This document shows, piece after piece, positions 34,690 to 43,689 of a stretch of 64,000 nucleotides of DNA. How positions within the stretch are numbered: the first letter of the stretch is position 1; every line of letters begins with the position of its first letter. The position numbers and the translations under genes were made by a program. The stretch lies in NCBI RefSeq assembly GCF_016786305.1, contig NZ_JADWYV010000011.1; one strand, 5' to 3'. Source of the DNA: Pseudofrankia nepalensis (lineage in GTDB: Bacteria > Actinomycetota > Actinomycetes > Frankiales > Frankiaceae). The notes beneath the pieces were generated by a model. It was given only the letters and a program-made list of their open reading frames with translations, was not told where the DNA came from and ran no database searches.

Positions 34690-36458
34690 GTCGTCCCCGC
34701 CCGCGCGGGGATCTTCCTACCAGCCGGACCGTCGGCGGGGCCTCGCGTGTGTCGTCCCCGCCCGCGCGGGGATCTTCCTACCAGCCGGACCGTCGGCGGG
34801 GCCTCGCGTGTGTCGTCCCCGCCCGCGNNNNNNNNNNNNNNNNNNNNNNNNNNNNNNNNNNNNNNNNNNNNNNNNNNNNNNNNNNNNNNNNNNNNNNNNN
34901 NNNNNNNNNNNNNNNNNNNNNNNNNNNCAGGGATCTTCCCTGGTCGCGTAACGCGGGCCGGGCCCGTAACTAGTCGTCCCCGCCCGCGCGGGGATCTTCC
35001 CTGGCTTGGTCCCTGACGTGGTGCGCGAGGCGCGTCGTCCCCGCCCGCGCGGGGATCTTCCGCGGCGGCGTGTCGTCTGGCAGACGATAACCGCGTCGTC
35101 CCCGCCCGCGCGGGGATCTTCCCTACTGGCGGGTTCCGCTGTGGCTGGACTGGACGTCGTCCCCGCCCGCGCGGGGATCTTCCTCCGGAGGAGCCATCCC
35201 AGGCCAGTTCCAACGCGTCGTCCCCGCCCGCGCGGGGATCTTCCCCTTCGGTCTTGCCTGGCAGCTTGGCGACGCTGGTCGTCCCCGCCCGCGCGGGGAT
35301 CTTCCCGACCCTGACGTGCCGCCGGATGACCACTGGGTGTCGTCCCCGCCCGCGCGGGGATCTTCCTGTCCGCGACGATGGCGCCCGCCGTGCCTCCCAG
35401 TCGTCCCCGCCCGCGGGGATCTTCCATGGTCGTACCAGTCTCCGCCACGATAGGTCACGTCGTCCCCGCCCGCGCGGGGATCTTCCCCCGCCCTCGGATG
35501 GGTCGGCTCCATCCCGTACGTCGTCCCCGCCCGCGCGGGGATCTTCCGCCGCGTCGTCTCCCGCTCGTACCAGCCAGGGCGTCGTCCCCGCCCGTGCGGG
35601 GATCTTCCCCGCCGGTCGGGGTGTGCTGGAGCTTGGTCGTCGTCCCCGCCCGCGCGGGGATCTTCCCGGCACCCGGGCCGTTTCCATCGGCACGGCGGTG
35701 TCGCCCCCGCCCGCGCGGGGATCTTCCCGACGCCGAGGGGGTTCGGAGATGCGCGCCATCGTCGTCCCCGCCCGCGCGGGGATCTTCCGTCCCGCATGGA
35801 CCAACTCGGCTCAGGTGTAGTGTCGTCCCCGCCCGCGCGGGGATCTTCCCGGCGGCGACACCGGCAACCTCGCCACCAACGGGTCGTCCCCGCCCGCGCG
35901 GGGATCTTCCCTCGATGGGCGTGATGAACACGCTGTGCGTGTAGTCGTCCCCGCCCGCGCGGGGATCTTCCCTTCGGTCTGCTTATCGAGGCGCTGGCGC
36001 CTGGGTCGTCCCCGCCCGCGCGGGGATCTTCCCTCGGGGTTATCGATCTGCTGGTAGACCAAGTCGTCGTCCCCGCCCGCGCGGGGATCTTCCGTCCTAC
36101 GAGCTGCGCAAGCTGCTGCTCGCGGGGTCGTCCCCGCCCGCGCGGGGATCTTCCCCAGTCGTGCGGGTTGTTGGGCCCGTCCTGCACGTCGTCCCCGCCC
36201 GCGCGGGGATCTTCCCGCGACGGTCTGCGCGTCGCCGGGTGCGACGTAGTCGTCCCCGCCCGCGCGGGGATCTTCCGCGCCTCGGTGTCTCGTTCAGCGA
36301 GATGCGCTGGTCGTCCCCGCCCGCGCGGGGATCTTCCCAGCGGTTCGGGCTCGGTAACTCCGGGATCAAGTCGTCCCCGCCCGCGCGGGGATCTTCCCTG
36401 GTACGACCGGATGGCCTGGGCGAAGACGGTGTCGTCCCCGCCCGCGCGGGGATCTTCC
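34690..36458 (+). CRISPR. CRISPR array 3 (type I-E, without recognisable leader)
   Basis: Same repeat and orientation as array 2. Two full repeats (34690, 34751) and one truncated precede the 100-N gap (34828-34927); after it a residual repeat, then 25 repeats from 34973 to 36458, about 27 complete spacers in all. The 64 bases before the first repeat show no similarity to the leaders of arrays 1 and 2. Repeat variants are frequent for its size: CAGGGATC after the gap, a shortened repeat near 35400, CGTGCGGG near 35592 and GTCGCCCCCG near 35700. This suggests an old, leader-distal segment. Confidence 0.96.
34828..34927. other. Assembly gap of 100 N in array 3
   Basis: Exactly 100 N inside a repeat. 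The spacer before it (starting TACCAGCCGGACCG) is present twice in tandem. True gap length is unknown. Confidence 0.95.
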
Positions 36459-36542
36459 ACGCGCCATGCTCCCGGCGCGCCTGCCGGGCGGGGCGACGCT
36501 GTCCCTTGTCGCTGTCACATTTGCTGTCAGCGGTTTGAGCTT

Positions 36543-39500
36543 CTACCAGGGGTCAAGATCGTCGGCGTCGCGGGAGCTGGTGGCGGTCGGCCGGGGCCGG
36601 CGGGTGTTTCTCGTGAGGGTGTGGTGGAGGTGGGCGAGGTCGGGGTCGGTGTCTGCGTCGGGGTCGTCGGCTTGTTCGGCGCGGAGGTAGGCGCGGTAGT
36701 CGGCGGTGACGGCGGTGGGGTCGCCGGCGGCGTGGTGGGCGCGGAGGCGTAGGGCGAACAGTCCGGGGTGGGCGGGCTGGATCGCCAGGCCGCGGGTGGT
36801 CGCGGCGAGCACGGCTTGGTGGTCGCCGTTGTCGAGGTGGAGCTCGGAGAGGAGGAGGGCGGCGCGGATGGCGGTGGTGGTCAGCTCGGAGCCGAACTCG
36901 GCGTCCACCCAGGGGTAGAGGGCGGGGGTTCCGGCGAGCAGGTCGAGGGCGTCGGTGAGGACGGGGATCACGGCGTTGGGGTGGGCGCGGTGGGTTTGGG
37001 CGTAGTGGAGGCGGTGGGTGAGCAGGTCGAGGTCGGTGACGACGGCGGGGTGTAGGCGTAGGACGGTCTGGCCGGAGGGGATCCAGGCGCGGTCGGGGTC
37101 GCCGGTGAGGTGGATGAGGACGCGGCGGGCGAGGCCGAGCTGGTTGTTGACGGAGCGGGGGAGGGGGCGCCGTTGCTGCCAGAGGGCGGTTTCGAGGTTG
37201 GTGCGGGTGCGGTCGCGGTGGGTGGCGAGCCAGGCGAGGACTTCGAGGGTGCGTTCGCGGGCGAGTTCTCCGGTGGGGTGTTCGCCGGCGCGGTTGGTGG
37301 CGTTGGGCGGTCCGTAGAGGTGGATCATGACTTGCCAGTCGGGTTCGGCGTAAGGCGGTGGGCTGACCTGGGTTTGGCCGTTGGACGATTCCGCGGTCAG
37401 CCCGTTGCTGGCGGGTGTGCCGGGCGTCGGTGCCAGGGCGGTGGCGCCCTCATCGGCGGAGGTCTGTGGAGGCTGGCCGCTGGTGGGGCCGGTGGGTGCT
37501 GTCCCGTTCGCGGCCGGCGGTGGGTCGACGGTCGAGGTTGCGGTGCTCGGCGGTCTGTCGTCGGTGTCGGCGGTGGAGGCCGCTGGCGGTGGGGCTGGGA
37601 CGGGTGGCTGGGCTACGTCGGCGAGTAGGGCGCAGACGGCGTCGAGTTCGGCGGCGGCCAGGGTCGGTGGGGTGAGGGTGAGGCCGAGCGGATCGAGCCG
37701 CCAACGTGATAGGGCCGCCCCGGCGCCGTTCGCGGCCTGGGCCGGCCGGTCGCCTGCCCTGTCCCCGTCGACGTCGTGCTCGTGGTCGACGTCGTGGTGT
37801 TCGTCGTTGTCGGGGTCGTCGCCCGCGGAGGGCGACTGATCGGTGGAGGTGGGGTCGAGCAGGGTGAGGCGCCAGGTGGAGGTGTGGCCGGGGGCGGAGG
37901 GTTGGACGAGGGCGAGGCCGGTGCTTCCGGGGCCCGCGAGGGCGGCGAGGTCTGTAAGCAGGTCGTGGTCGAGGTCGTCGGTGGGTTCGGTGGCGACGAG
38001 GACGACGGTGGGTTCCCAGTTCTCGAGGGGGATGACGGCGCGGGCGGCGAACGTGGTGGTGGCGCTGGTGACGGTGGTGAGGTCGTTGCGCAGGTGGGTG
38101 ATCTCGCTGGTGGTGGCGGCCCGTAGGTCGGCGAGAGACGTGGCGGGGTGGACGCGGTCCTCGCTGGCGAGGCCGGCGGGGTCGAGTCCCAGGGTGCGGA
38201 TGGTGGGGGTGGCGGCGAGAGGGCTGAGCGTGAGGGTGGTGAGCAGGGCGCGGGTGAGGCCGGTGAGGGCGTCGGGGCTGTGGCCGGCGGGGTCGAGGGT
38301 CAGCGTGCCGAGGGCTTCGAGGTCGGCGTGGACTGCGGCGCCATCAGGCTGGGTGCCGAGCCCGACGAGCGCGGGGCAGGGCGGTGGGTTGCCGGCGTCG
38401 ACGGGCGGGAGGGTGGCGCCTGGGGGCAGGGTCCAGACCTGGCCGTGCGCGTCGGCTTCCCAGGGCGCCGGCGGGGTGGGCAGTGGGTCGCGCAGGAACA
38501 CGTCGAGGGTGCCGTCGGGGAGGGTGAGCATCACCTGGGGCACGGGGCCGGCGGTGTCCGTGTCGGTGTGCAGGGTGGCGAGGGCGCGTAGGGCGTGGTC
38601 GAGCCGGCTGGTCGGGTCGCTGGTGGCGGTGGCGAGCAGGGCGGTGTGGAGCGCGGCGGTGTCCGGGTCGGGCCGTGGTGGGGCGGTGTCGATGGTGGTC
38701 TGCCGGTCGCGGTGGCGGCGCCGTTGGGTGACGGCGCCGAGGATGGCGGCGGCGAGCAGTCCGCTTGTGCCGATCCCGGCGACGAGGCGCCAGGGGTCGA
38801 GGCCGCTGTGTTCGCCGTGCCCGACCGCTGGATCGTGGGTAGGCGCGGGGGTCGGGGCCGTCGGGTTGCTGGAGGCGAGCGGCGTCGGTGCGCTCGAGAG
38901 CGGGCCGGCCAGTCCGGGTGTGGGAGTGGTGCTCCGCGTCGGGTTGGAAGCCGGATCGGTGCTCGGTGTGGCGGGTGCCGTGGGGCTGGGGGCGTCGGTG
39001 CGCGTCGGCGGCTGGTTGGTTGGGCCGGCGGCCGGCGAAGCGGGGACCGCGGGCGCCGGGCTGCCAGGTGGTGGGACGTCGGCTGGGGCGGGGGTTGGCT
39101 GGTCCTGAGGCGCTGGCGGGGCGGGCTGGTCGCTGGTGAGGGTGGGCAGGGCGAGGACCATGCCAGGGTTGATCACATCCGGGTCGGTGAGACGGCGGCC
39201 GGCGGGGTCGGTGGCGTCGCGGTTGGTGGTGAAGACGGTGTCGACGAGGCGAGGGAGCTGGGGGTCGGTGGCGTCGGGGTAGGCGGTGTCGGTGATGGCC
39301 CAGAGGGTGTCGCCGACCTGGACGGTGTAGCTGGGCGCTGTCGGGACGAGCTCCGCGGAGGTGACCAGAGCTGGGCTGTCGGAGTCGACGGGTGTGGTGG
39401 GGGGTGGGGCGGAGGTCGGGTTGGTGTGGTCGGGGGTGAGGGTGGGCAGCCAGCCGGCCGGGGTCGCTGGGGCGGTGGCTGCTGGGGGTTGGTTCGTCGC

Positions 39501-40214
39501 GGGGATGGCGGTGGCCGTGGTGGTGGCGAGGGCGGGGCGGGCGGACAGCAGGGTGAACGCGACGCCGGCGGTGGCGACCCAGCGGGCCGTGCCTCGGCGG
39601 ACCGCATGGGGCGCCGGCGCGCCGCGCTGACGACCGCTCGGCACCCGGCCTGGCAGGGCGGTGGGCTGCCCGGCGACGCCGAGAGCTTCCGGCATGCGCG
39701 GTCGCGGGGACGTGCGCTTCCTGGAAGCGGGCCCAGGGCGATGTGCGCGTCCAGCGGAGCGGGTCGGCGGGACCCGCGCGCCCACAGGGGTGGGCGGGTG
39801 GCTGGGCGCGGTGGCGGTGGTGGACGGCGCGGTGCGGGCGGGCCACGTCGCGGCTCGGCGGCGGTCTCGGTGTCGGCGGGCGCGCTGATGAGCGGCGGTG
39901 GCCTGGGTGACGACTTCCCAGGCGATGCAGAGGGTGAGCCAGGCCCATAGCAGCCAGGCGGTGGCCGCCAGTGTGTTGGGCGCGACGTCGGGGTGGAGGT
40001 AGCCGGCCTGGAGCAGGTCCCACCAGCGGCCTGGCTGCCAGGTGGTCGGCAGCGGGTTGGCCCGCCACGCCCACAGCAGCAGCGGCACTCCGCCGAGGAA
40101 GCCGACGAGGCTGGCCAGCGCGAGCAGGCTGCGCACGATGTCGCCCGGTCTGGGCCGGCCGGCGGGGCGGCGAGGTGGCGGGGCGGTTCGGGTGGAGGTG
40201 GCCCGACGGGGCAT
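36543..40214 (-). CDS. LysM and BTAD domain protein of the Tad locus
   Basis: 1223 residues. Two N-terminal membrane helices (SLLALASLVGFLGGVPLLLW; TLAATAWLLWAWLTLCIAW) are followed by a basic linker and a further hydrophobic segment (WVATAGVAFTLLSARPALA). A LysM domain (YTVQVGDTLWAITDTAYPD...INPGMVLALP) lies near residues 300-360, then another membrane helix (GTSGLLAAAILGAVTQRRR). The C-terminal ~220 residues carry the bacterial transcriptional activator (BTAD/TPR) fold, LARERTLEVLAWLATHRDRT ... RVLIHLTGDPDRAWIPSG. LysM binds peptidoglycan, so the protein links wall and cytoplasm. Such LysM-BTAD proteins accompany actinobacterial Tad loci. It is the last gene of the operon and ends 84 bp from array 3. 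Confidence 0.85.
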   Translation of the reverse strand: MPRRATSTRTAPPPRRPAGRPRPGDIVRSLLALASLVGFLGGVPLLLWAWRANPLPTTWQPGRWWDLLQAGYLHPDVAPNTLAATAWLLWAWLTLCIAWEVVTQATAAHQRARRHRDRRRAATWPARTAPSTTATAPSHPPTPVGARVPPTRSAGRAHRPGPASRKRTSPRPRMPEALGVAGQPTALPGRVPSGRQRGAPAPHAVRRGTARWVATAGVAFTLLSARPALATTTATAIPATNQPPAATAPATPAGWLPTLTPDHTNPTSAPPPTTPVDSDSPALVTSAELVPTAPSYTVQVGDTLWAITDTAYPDATDPQLPRLVDTVFTTNRDATDPAGRRLTDPDVINPGMVLALPTLTSDQPAPPAPQDQPTPAPADVPPPGSPAPAVPASPAAGPTNQPPTRTDAPSPTAPATPSTDPASNPTRSTTPTPGLAGPLSSAPTPLASSNPTAPTPAPTHDPAVGHGEHSGLDPWRLVAGIGTSGLLAAAILGAVTQRRRHRDRQTTIDTAPPRPDPDTAALHTALLATATSDPTSRLDHALRALATLHTDTDTAGPVPQVMLTLPDGTLDVFLRDPLPTPPAPWEADAHGQVWTLPPGATLPPVDAGNPPPCPALVGLGTQPDGAAVHADLEALGTLTLDPAGHSPDALTGLTRALLTTLTLSPLAATPTIRTLGLDPAGLASEDRVHPATSLADLRAATTSEITHLRNDLTTVTSATTTFAARAVIPLENWEPTVVLVATEPTDDLDHDLLTDLAALAGPGSTGLALVQPSAPGHTSTWRLTLLDPTSTDQSPSAGDDPDNDEHHDVDHEHDVDGDRAGDRPAQAANGAGAALSRWRLDPLGLTLTPPTLAAAELDAVCALLADVAQPPVPAPPPAASTADTDDRPPSTATSTVDPPPAANGTAPTGPTSGQPPQTSADEGATALAPTPGTPASNGLTAESSNGQTQVSPPPYAEPDWQVMIHLYGPPNATNRAGEHPTGELARERTLEVLAWLATHRDRTRTNLETALWQQRRPLPRSVNNQLGLARRVLIHLTGDPDRAWIPSGQTVLRLHPAVVTDLDLLTHRLHYAQTHRAHPNAVIPVLTDALDLLAGTPALYPWVDAEFGSELTTTAIRAALLLSELHLDNGDHQAVLAATTRGLAIQPAHPGLFALRLRAHHAAGDPTAVTADYRAYLRAEQADDPDADTDPDLAHLHHTLTRNTRRPRPTATSSRDADDLDPW

Positions 40215-40236
40215 GGGCTGACTCCCTAAGGATGGG

Positions 40237-40716
40237 TCAGGGGCCGGTGATGGCGATGGCGGTGCGGATCTGGGTGACGGTGGCGTGGTCGAGGCCGAGG
40301 ACGTCGAGGAGCTGGTAGTCGACGCGCGTGGTGACGGTGACGGTGACGGCCAGGCCGTCGACGGTGAGCGCGGTCAGGGTCGCCTCGGGGTGGCGGGCGA
40401 GATAGGTGTCCACATACGCGGCGGCCCGCGCCGGATCGAGGACGGGGATGCCGGCGCGCAGGCTGGTCTCGTCGAGGGCCTGGGCGCCGGCCCGGGCCGC
40501 GGCGGCGGCGAGGTCCGAGGCGTGGCCGGCGGCATCCAGGGCACGGCCAGCGTCGAAAATCAGCGCGGCGAGCAGCAGGGCACTGGCGAACAGGATGGTC
40601 ATCGTCAGGCTGACCGTCCCCGCATCCCGGCGCCGGGCCGCCGGATACGGGGGGACCGTGCCCGTGGCGTCGGCCGGGTCTTGCCCTGTGGCGGCCGGCG
40701 TCGGGGGAGTGCTCAT
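40237..40716 (-). CDS. TadG-like pilus assembly protein (Flp locus)
   Basis: 159 residues. After a Pro-rich N-terminus the sequence RRDAGTVSLTMTILFASALL LAALIFDAGRAL is a single pseudopilin-type helix, followed by an extracellular domain (HASDLAAAAARAGAQALDET ... AAYVDTYLARHPEATLTALT). This is the layout of TadE/TadG-like pseudopilins and of the Rhodococcus-type putative Flp pilus-assembly domain. It overlaps the next TadE-like gene by ATGA (40713-40716). Confidence 0.75.
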   Translation of the reverse strand: MSTPPTPAATGQDPADATGTVPPYPAARRRDAGTVSLTMTILFASALLLAALIFDAGRALDAAGHASDLAAAAARAGAQALDETSLRAGIPVLDPARAAAYVDTYLARHPEATLTALTVDGLAVTVTVTTRVDYQLLDVLGLDHATVTQIRTAIAITGP

Positions 40717-41195
40717 GGGGCGACGGGGAGGGTGAGGCCACCCCGGTAGCGGTCGAGAACGGCGTCACCGGTCGCGCGCAGTTCACGGGTCAGGCCGAGG
40801 CCGGGGATCGGGCGGGTCCGGCAGCTGACGGTGACGGTGACCAGGCCGAGGTCGCCGGGTGTGGGGCCGGTGGCGGTGAGGCCGGTGTGGATGACGACGT
40901 CGGTGCAGGTGCCGGTGGCGAGGTTCGCGCGGGCGGTGGCGTCCGCGATCGCGCTGGCCTGCTCAGGCGTGGTCGCGAGGGAGGCGGCGCGGGCGGCTTC
41001 GCGGGCGGCGCGGGCGACGTCGGTGCGCGCGCCGACGCTGGTGGCGGCGACGGCGAGGACGAGCAGTCCGAGGATCAGGATCGGCCAGGCGAGTGCCAGC
41101 TCGACCGAGAACGAGCCACGGTCGCCGCCGCCGGCGGCGCCACGTCGTCGCCCGGCGGCCGGTCGGCGGTAGCCGCGGGTCGTAGCCGCCGTCAT
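40713..41195 (-). CDS. TadE-like pseudopilin
   Basis: 160 residues. The N-terminal segment GDRGSFSVELALAWPILILG LLVLAVAATSVGARTDVARA is the TadE-type type-IV-pilin-like helix with the conserved E at position five of the helix (GSFSVELA). A secreted beta-rich region with two cysteines (TGTCTDVV, VSCRTR) follows. TadE proteins are minor pseudopilins of the Flp/Tad apparatus. Coupled by ATGA to the genes on both sides. Confidence 0.8.
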   Translation of the reverse strand: MTAATTRGYRRPAAGRRRGAAGGGDRGSFSVELALAWPILILGLLVLAVAATSVGARTDVARAAREAARAASLATTPEQASAIADATARANLATGTCTDVVIHTGLTATGPTPGDLGLVTVTVSCRTRPIPGLGLTRELRATGDAVLDRYRGGLTLPVAP

Positions 41196-41608
41196 GGAAG
41201 CTGGGCCTGGGTCTGGGGGAGGAAGCGGGTAGCGGGGCCGGTAGCGGTGCGGGTGACGGCGCCGCCGAGCAGGGCGTGGACGGTGACGCGCACGGTGACC
41301 GTGCCGGTGGTGGTGTCGCGGTCGATGTGGACGTCGACGTCGGTGACGGCGCGGCTGGAGTGGGCGAGCGCGGTGGCGACCTGGGTGGCGGCGGGGTCGG
41401 TGCCGTCGAGGGACTGTGCGGTTTCGAGGGCGCGCCCGGCGGCGGTGGCGGCGGCCTGGGTGGCGAGCCAGCGCATCCCGAACACCAGGACCAGCGTGAA
41501 CAGGGCGAGTACCGCGCTCATGACCAGGGCCAGTTCCACCGGGCTGGCGCCCCGGTCCCGGCGCGGGTCGCGGTCTGGTCGCCAGCGGTGGTGGATGTTC
41601 ATTGGCAA
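41192..41608 (-). CDS. TadE-like pseudopilin
   Basis: 138 residues. RDRGASPVELALVMSAVLAL FTLVLVFGMRWLATQAAATA is again the TadE-type helix with E after ASPV. The remaining domain (AAGRALETAQSLDGTDPAAT ... VTDVDVHIDRDTTTGTVTVR) is extracytoplasmic. It overlaps the neighbours at 41192-41195 and by ten bases with the small gene at 41599. A second TadE-like copy is normal for these loci. Confidence 0.8.
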   Translation of the reverse strand: MPMNIHHRWRPDRDPRRDRGASPVELALVMSAVLALFTLVLVFGMRWLATQAAATAAGRALETAQSLDGTDPAATQVATALAHSSRAVTDVDVHIDRDTTTGTVTVRVTVHALLGGAVTRTATGPATRFLPQTQAQLP

Positions 41609-41865
41609 GTGGTGGGGTCGGTGTTGGTGCAGATGTTGTTCGCGGTGTCGACGGCCTTCTGCCGGATGATGTAGATGACGGCGGCGGCGATGAGGACGAG
41701 GCCGACGGTGATGACCGCTGTGGCCAGCGCGTCGCCCCGGTCGCGGCGCGCCGCGCGGGCCCGGGCGTCGACGGTGGCGATCCGGTCGGCGAGCCGCCCG
41801 GGGAGGGCGGTGAGCCAGAGTGTGGTGAGGGTGAGGTGCACGCCGAGGCGGCGCATGGCGGTCAC
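41599..41865 (-). CDS. Small Flp-pilin-like membrane protein
   Basis: 88 residues. A basic N-terminus (DARARAARRDRGDALATAVI) leads into one hydrophobic helix (TAVITVGLVLIAAAVIYIIR) and a short tail with two cysteines (NNICTNTDPTTCQ). The size and the RGD-hydrophobic pattern resemble actinobacterial Flp-type or minor pilins, though no glutamate at the usual +5 place is present. It lies between tadC and the tadE-like genes, where the pilin is often found. Main pilin identity is unproven. Confidence 0.55.
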   Translation of the reverse strand: MTAMRRLGVHLTLTTLWLTALPGRLADRIATVDARARAARRDRGDALATAVITVGLVLIAAAVIYIIRQKAVDTANNICTNTDPTTCQ

Positions 41866-41905
41866 GCTCCTTTCTCCTGCGAGGGGTAGGCAGGTCGGTG
41901 CGTTG

Positions 41906-42790
41906 TTACGGGGTGATGCCGGTGGCGGTCAGGACGGCGAGCAGGGGGTAGGTCAGGAACGCGACGAAGGCGAGGGCGACCGTGGCGGCGGGGAGTTCGA
42001 GTTCGGCGTCGGCGGTGGCGGCCTGGGCGCGGGCGTCGGCGGCTTCGGTGGCCCGTAGGTGGGTAGCTTTGGATTCCATGGCGAGGACGGGGGAGGCGCC
42101 GCGCAGGGCCGAGGTGACGGTGAGTCGTAGCTCGCGCCATTCCGGCAGCGGGATGCGGGCGGCGAGCTGGTCGAGGCCGCTGTCGGGGGGTTGGCGTCGG
42201 GTGGCGGCGGTGTCGAGGGCGGCGCGGATCTGGGTGAAGGCCCAGCCGGTGCCGGCGTCGGCGGCCAGGCGTAGTGCGGCGTGCAGGGTGAGGCCGCCGG
42301 CGAGCAGGACGCGGACGAGGTCGAGGTAGGCGGCGACCGCGAGCCGTGCCTCCTGCCGCCGCGCCTTCGCGACCGTCCGGACCGGCCGGTCTGCGACCAG
42401 CACCCCGACCGGGACCGCCAACGCGACGAGCACCGGGCCGATCAGGGACGGCAGCGGCAGCCCGGTGAGCGCCGCGGCGACGGCGAGCAGCGCGCCAGCA
42501 AGCGCGGCGATCGTGGCATGGGTGACCCGGACGGCGGTATGGACGACGGGGTCACGACCGGCGACCGCGAGATCATCGGCGAGCAGCAGCCGCCGCGCCC
42601 GTGCCGTCCCGGCGGTGTCGGTGACCCGAGCGGTGAGCCAGGCCGCGCCAGCCCGCGTCCACCGCTTCGGCCGACCAGACGACAGCGGGGCAGGCGGGGC
42701 GAGCGCGGCGCGCAGGGCCAGGTAGAGACCGGTGACGGCGACCGCGCCGCACAGCCCGGTCAGCAGCCCGGCCGCGGGCAGACCATGCAT
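41906..42790 (-). CDS. tadC: Tad secretion membrane protein TadC-like
   Basis: The start is ATG 42790 (MHGLPAAGLLTGLCGAV), overlapping the tadB stop (TGATG); a longer upstream frame overlaps tadB and is rejected. 294 residues with T2SSF-type architecture: membrane helices at the N-terminus and ~105-145, the cytoplasmic loop VAAYLDLVRVLLAGGLTLHA ALRLAADAGTG, and C-terminal helices (LPAATVALAFVAFLTYPLLA). TadB and TadC form the inner-membrane platform of the Tad pilus machine. Confidence 0.85.
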   Translation of the reverse strand: MHGLPAAGLLTGLCGAVAVTGLYLALRAALAPPAPLSSGRPKRWTRAGAAWLTARVTDTAGTARARRLLLADDLAVAGRDPVVHTAVRVTHATIAALAGALLAVAAALTGLPLPSLIGPVLVALAVPVGVLVADRPVRTVAKARRQEARLAVAAYLDLVRVLLAGGLTLHAALRLAADAGTGWAFTQIRAALDTAATRRQPPDSGLDQLAARIPLPEWRELRLTVTSALRGASPVLAMESKATHLRATEAADARAQAATADAELELPAATVALAFVAFLTYPLLAVLTATGITP

Positions 42791-43689
42791 CACGCCTCCC
42801 GGTGGAAGAAGTCGGGGACCGTGGGCGGGCGGGAGCGGCGCAGTAGCGCGCGCACGGCCGCTCCGACGAGCGCCAGGTCCGCGCCGAGGACAAGCTGGCC
42901 CCACGGGGTGCGGTACGGGGTCAGCAGAGCGGGCCAGGCAGCGAGCAGGGCGGCGGTGGTCAGCGCGAACAGGCCAAGGAGCAGGGCCATCGCCCGGCGA
43001 TGCCGAGCCCGGCCGGCATGCAGATCCCGCACGACCGCTACCCGGTGACGGGTGGCCTCGACCTGGCTGGCCATCAGCCGGCCCAGCTCGCCCGCGCCGT
43101 GCCGGTAGGCCAGTGTCAACGCGGCCACGACCTGGCCGACCGCCGGATGGGCCGTCTCGCGGTGGAACGCCGCCAGCGCCGTGGGTAGAGATTGCTGGGC
43201 GTCGAGGTGACGGGCCAGCGCCGTCAGCGGAGCGGCCAGCGGTGGCGGCGGTAGCTGGCAGGAGGCGGCGACCGCGGCGCGCAGTGGCTGGCCGGCGTCG
43301 AGTTCCTGGCGGACGGTTTCGCACCAGGTCGCGACTGCCTCCCCGAGCTCGTTGACCGCCGGTACCGTCCGCACACCGCGTGCCTCACGGGCCAGCCACG
43401 CCAGCCCGCCGGCGACCAGCGCGAGCACCGGCAGCCCAACCAGCACCCCCACGACCAGGCCCGCACCGGCCACCGCCCCGACCGGACCGGCCTCCGCCGG
43501 CAGCGACCCCCACCGGTCGGCGACACCATCCCCGCCGCCGGTCCGCTGCCGCCGCCGCGAGGCGCTGCCGGTAGGCCGGCTGGCTGGCCAGGTCAGGTGG
43601 CCGGACACCGCCAGTACCAGCAGCGCGACTCCGGCTCCGGCCGTGCCGCCGGCGCAGGCCAGCGCGAGGACCCGCAGCCCGCCGCTCAC
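42790..43689 (-). CDS. tadB: Tad secretion membrane protein TadB-like
   Basis: The start taken is GTG 43689 (VSGGLRVLALACAGG), overlapping the tadA stop (GTGA); a GTG one codon earlier is equally possible. 299 residues. Membrane helices (LALACAGGTAGAGVALLVLA; AGAGLVVGVLVGLPVLALVA) and the T2SSF-type loop WCETVRQELDAGQPLRAAVA ... GELGRLMASQVEATRHRVAV are present, then two C-terminal helices. Partner of TadC and of the TadA ATPase. Confidence 0.85.
   Translation of the reverse strand: MSGGLRVLALACAGGTAGAGVALLVLAVSGHLTWPASRPTGSASRRRQRTGGGDGVADRWGSLPAEAGPVGAVAGAGLVVGVLVGLPVLALVAGGLAWLAREARGVRTVPAVNELGEAVATWCETVRQELDAGQPLRAAVAASCQLPPPPLAAPLTALARHLDAQQSLPTALAAFHRETAHPAVGQVVAALTLAYRHGAGELGRLMASQVEATRHRVAVVRDLHAGRARHRRAMALLLGLFALTTAALLAAWPALLTPYRTPWGQLVLGADLALVGAAVRALLRRSRPPTVPDFFHREA

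Noticed and set aside
32367..35804. A 1145-residue minus frame joining array 3 to the NACHT protein
   Set aside because: The upstream part is CRISPR repeat translation; the real gene starts at about 34610.
36459..36542. Terminator between array 3 and the LysM-BTAD gene
   Set aside because: GC-rich inverted bases and a GCTGTCA repeat are present, but no convincing stem with a T-run.
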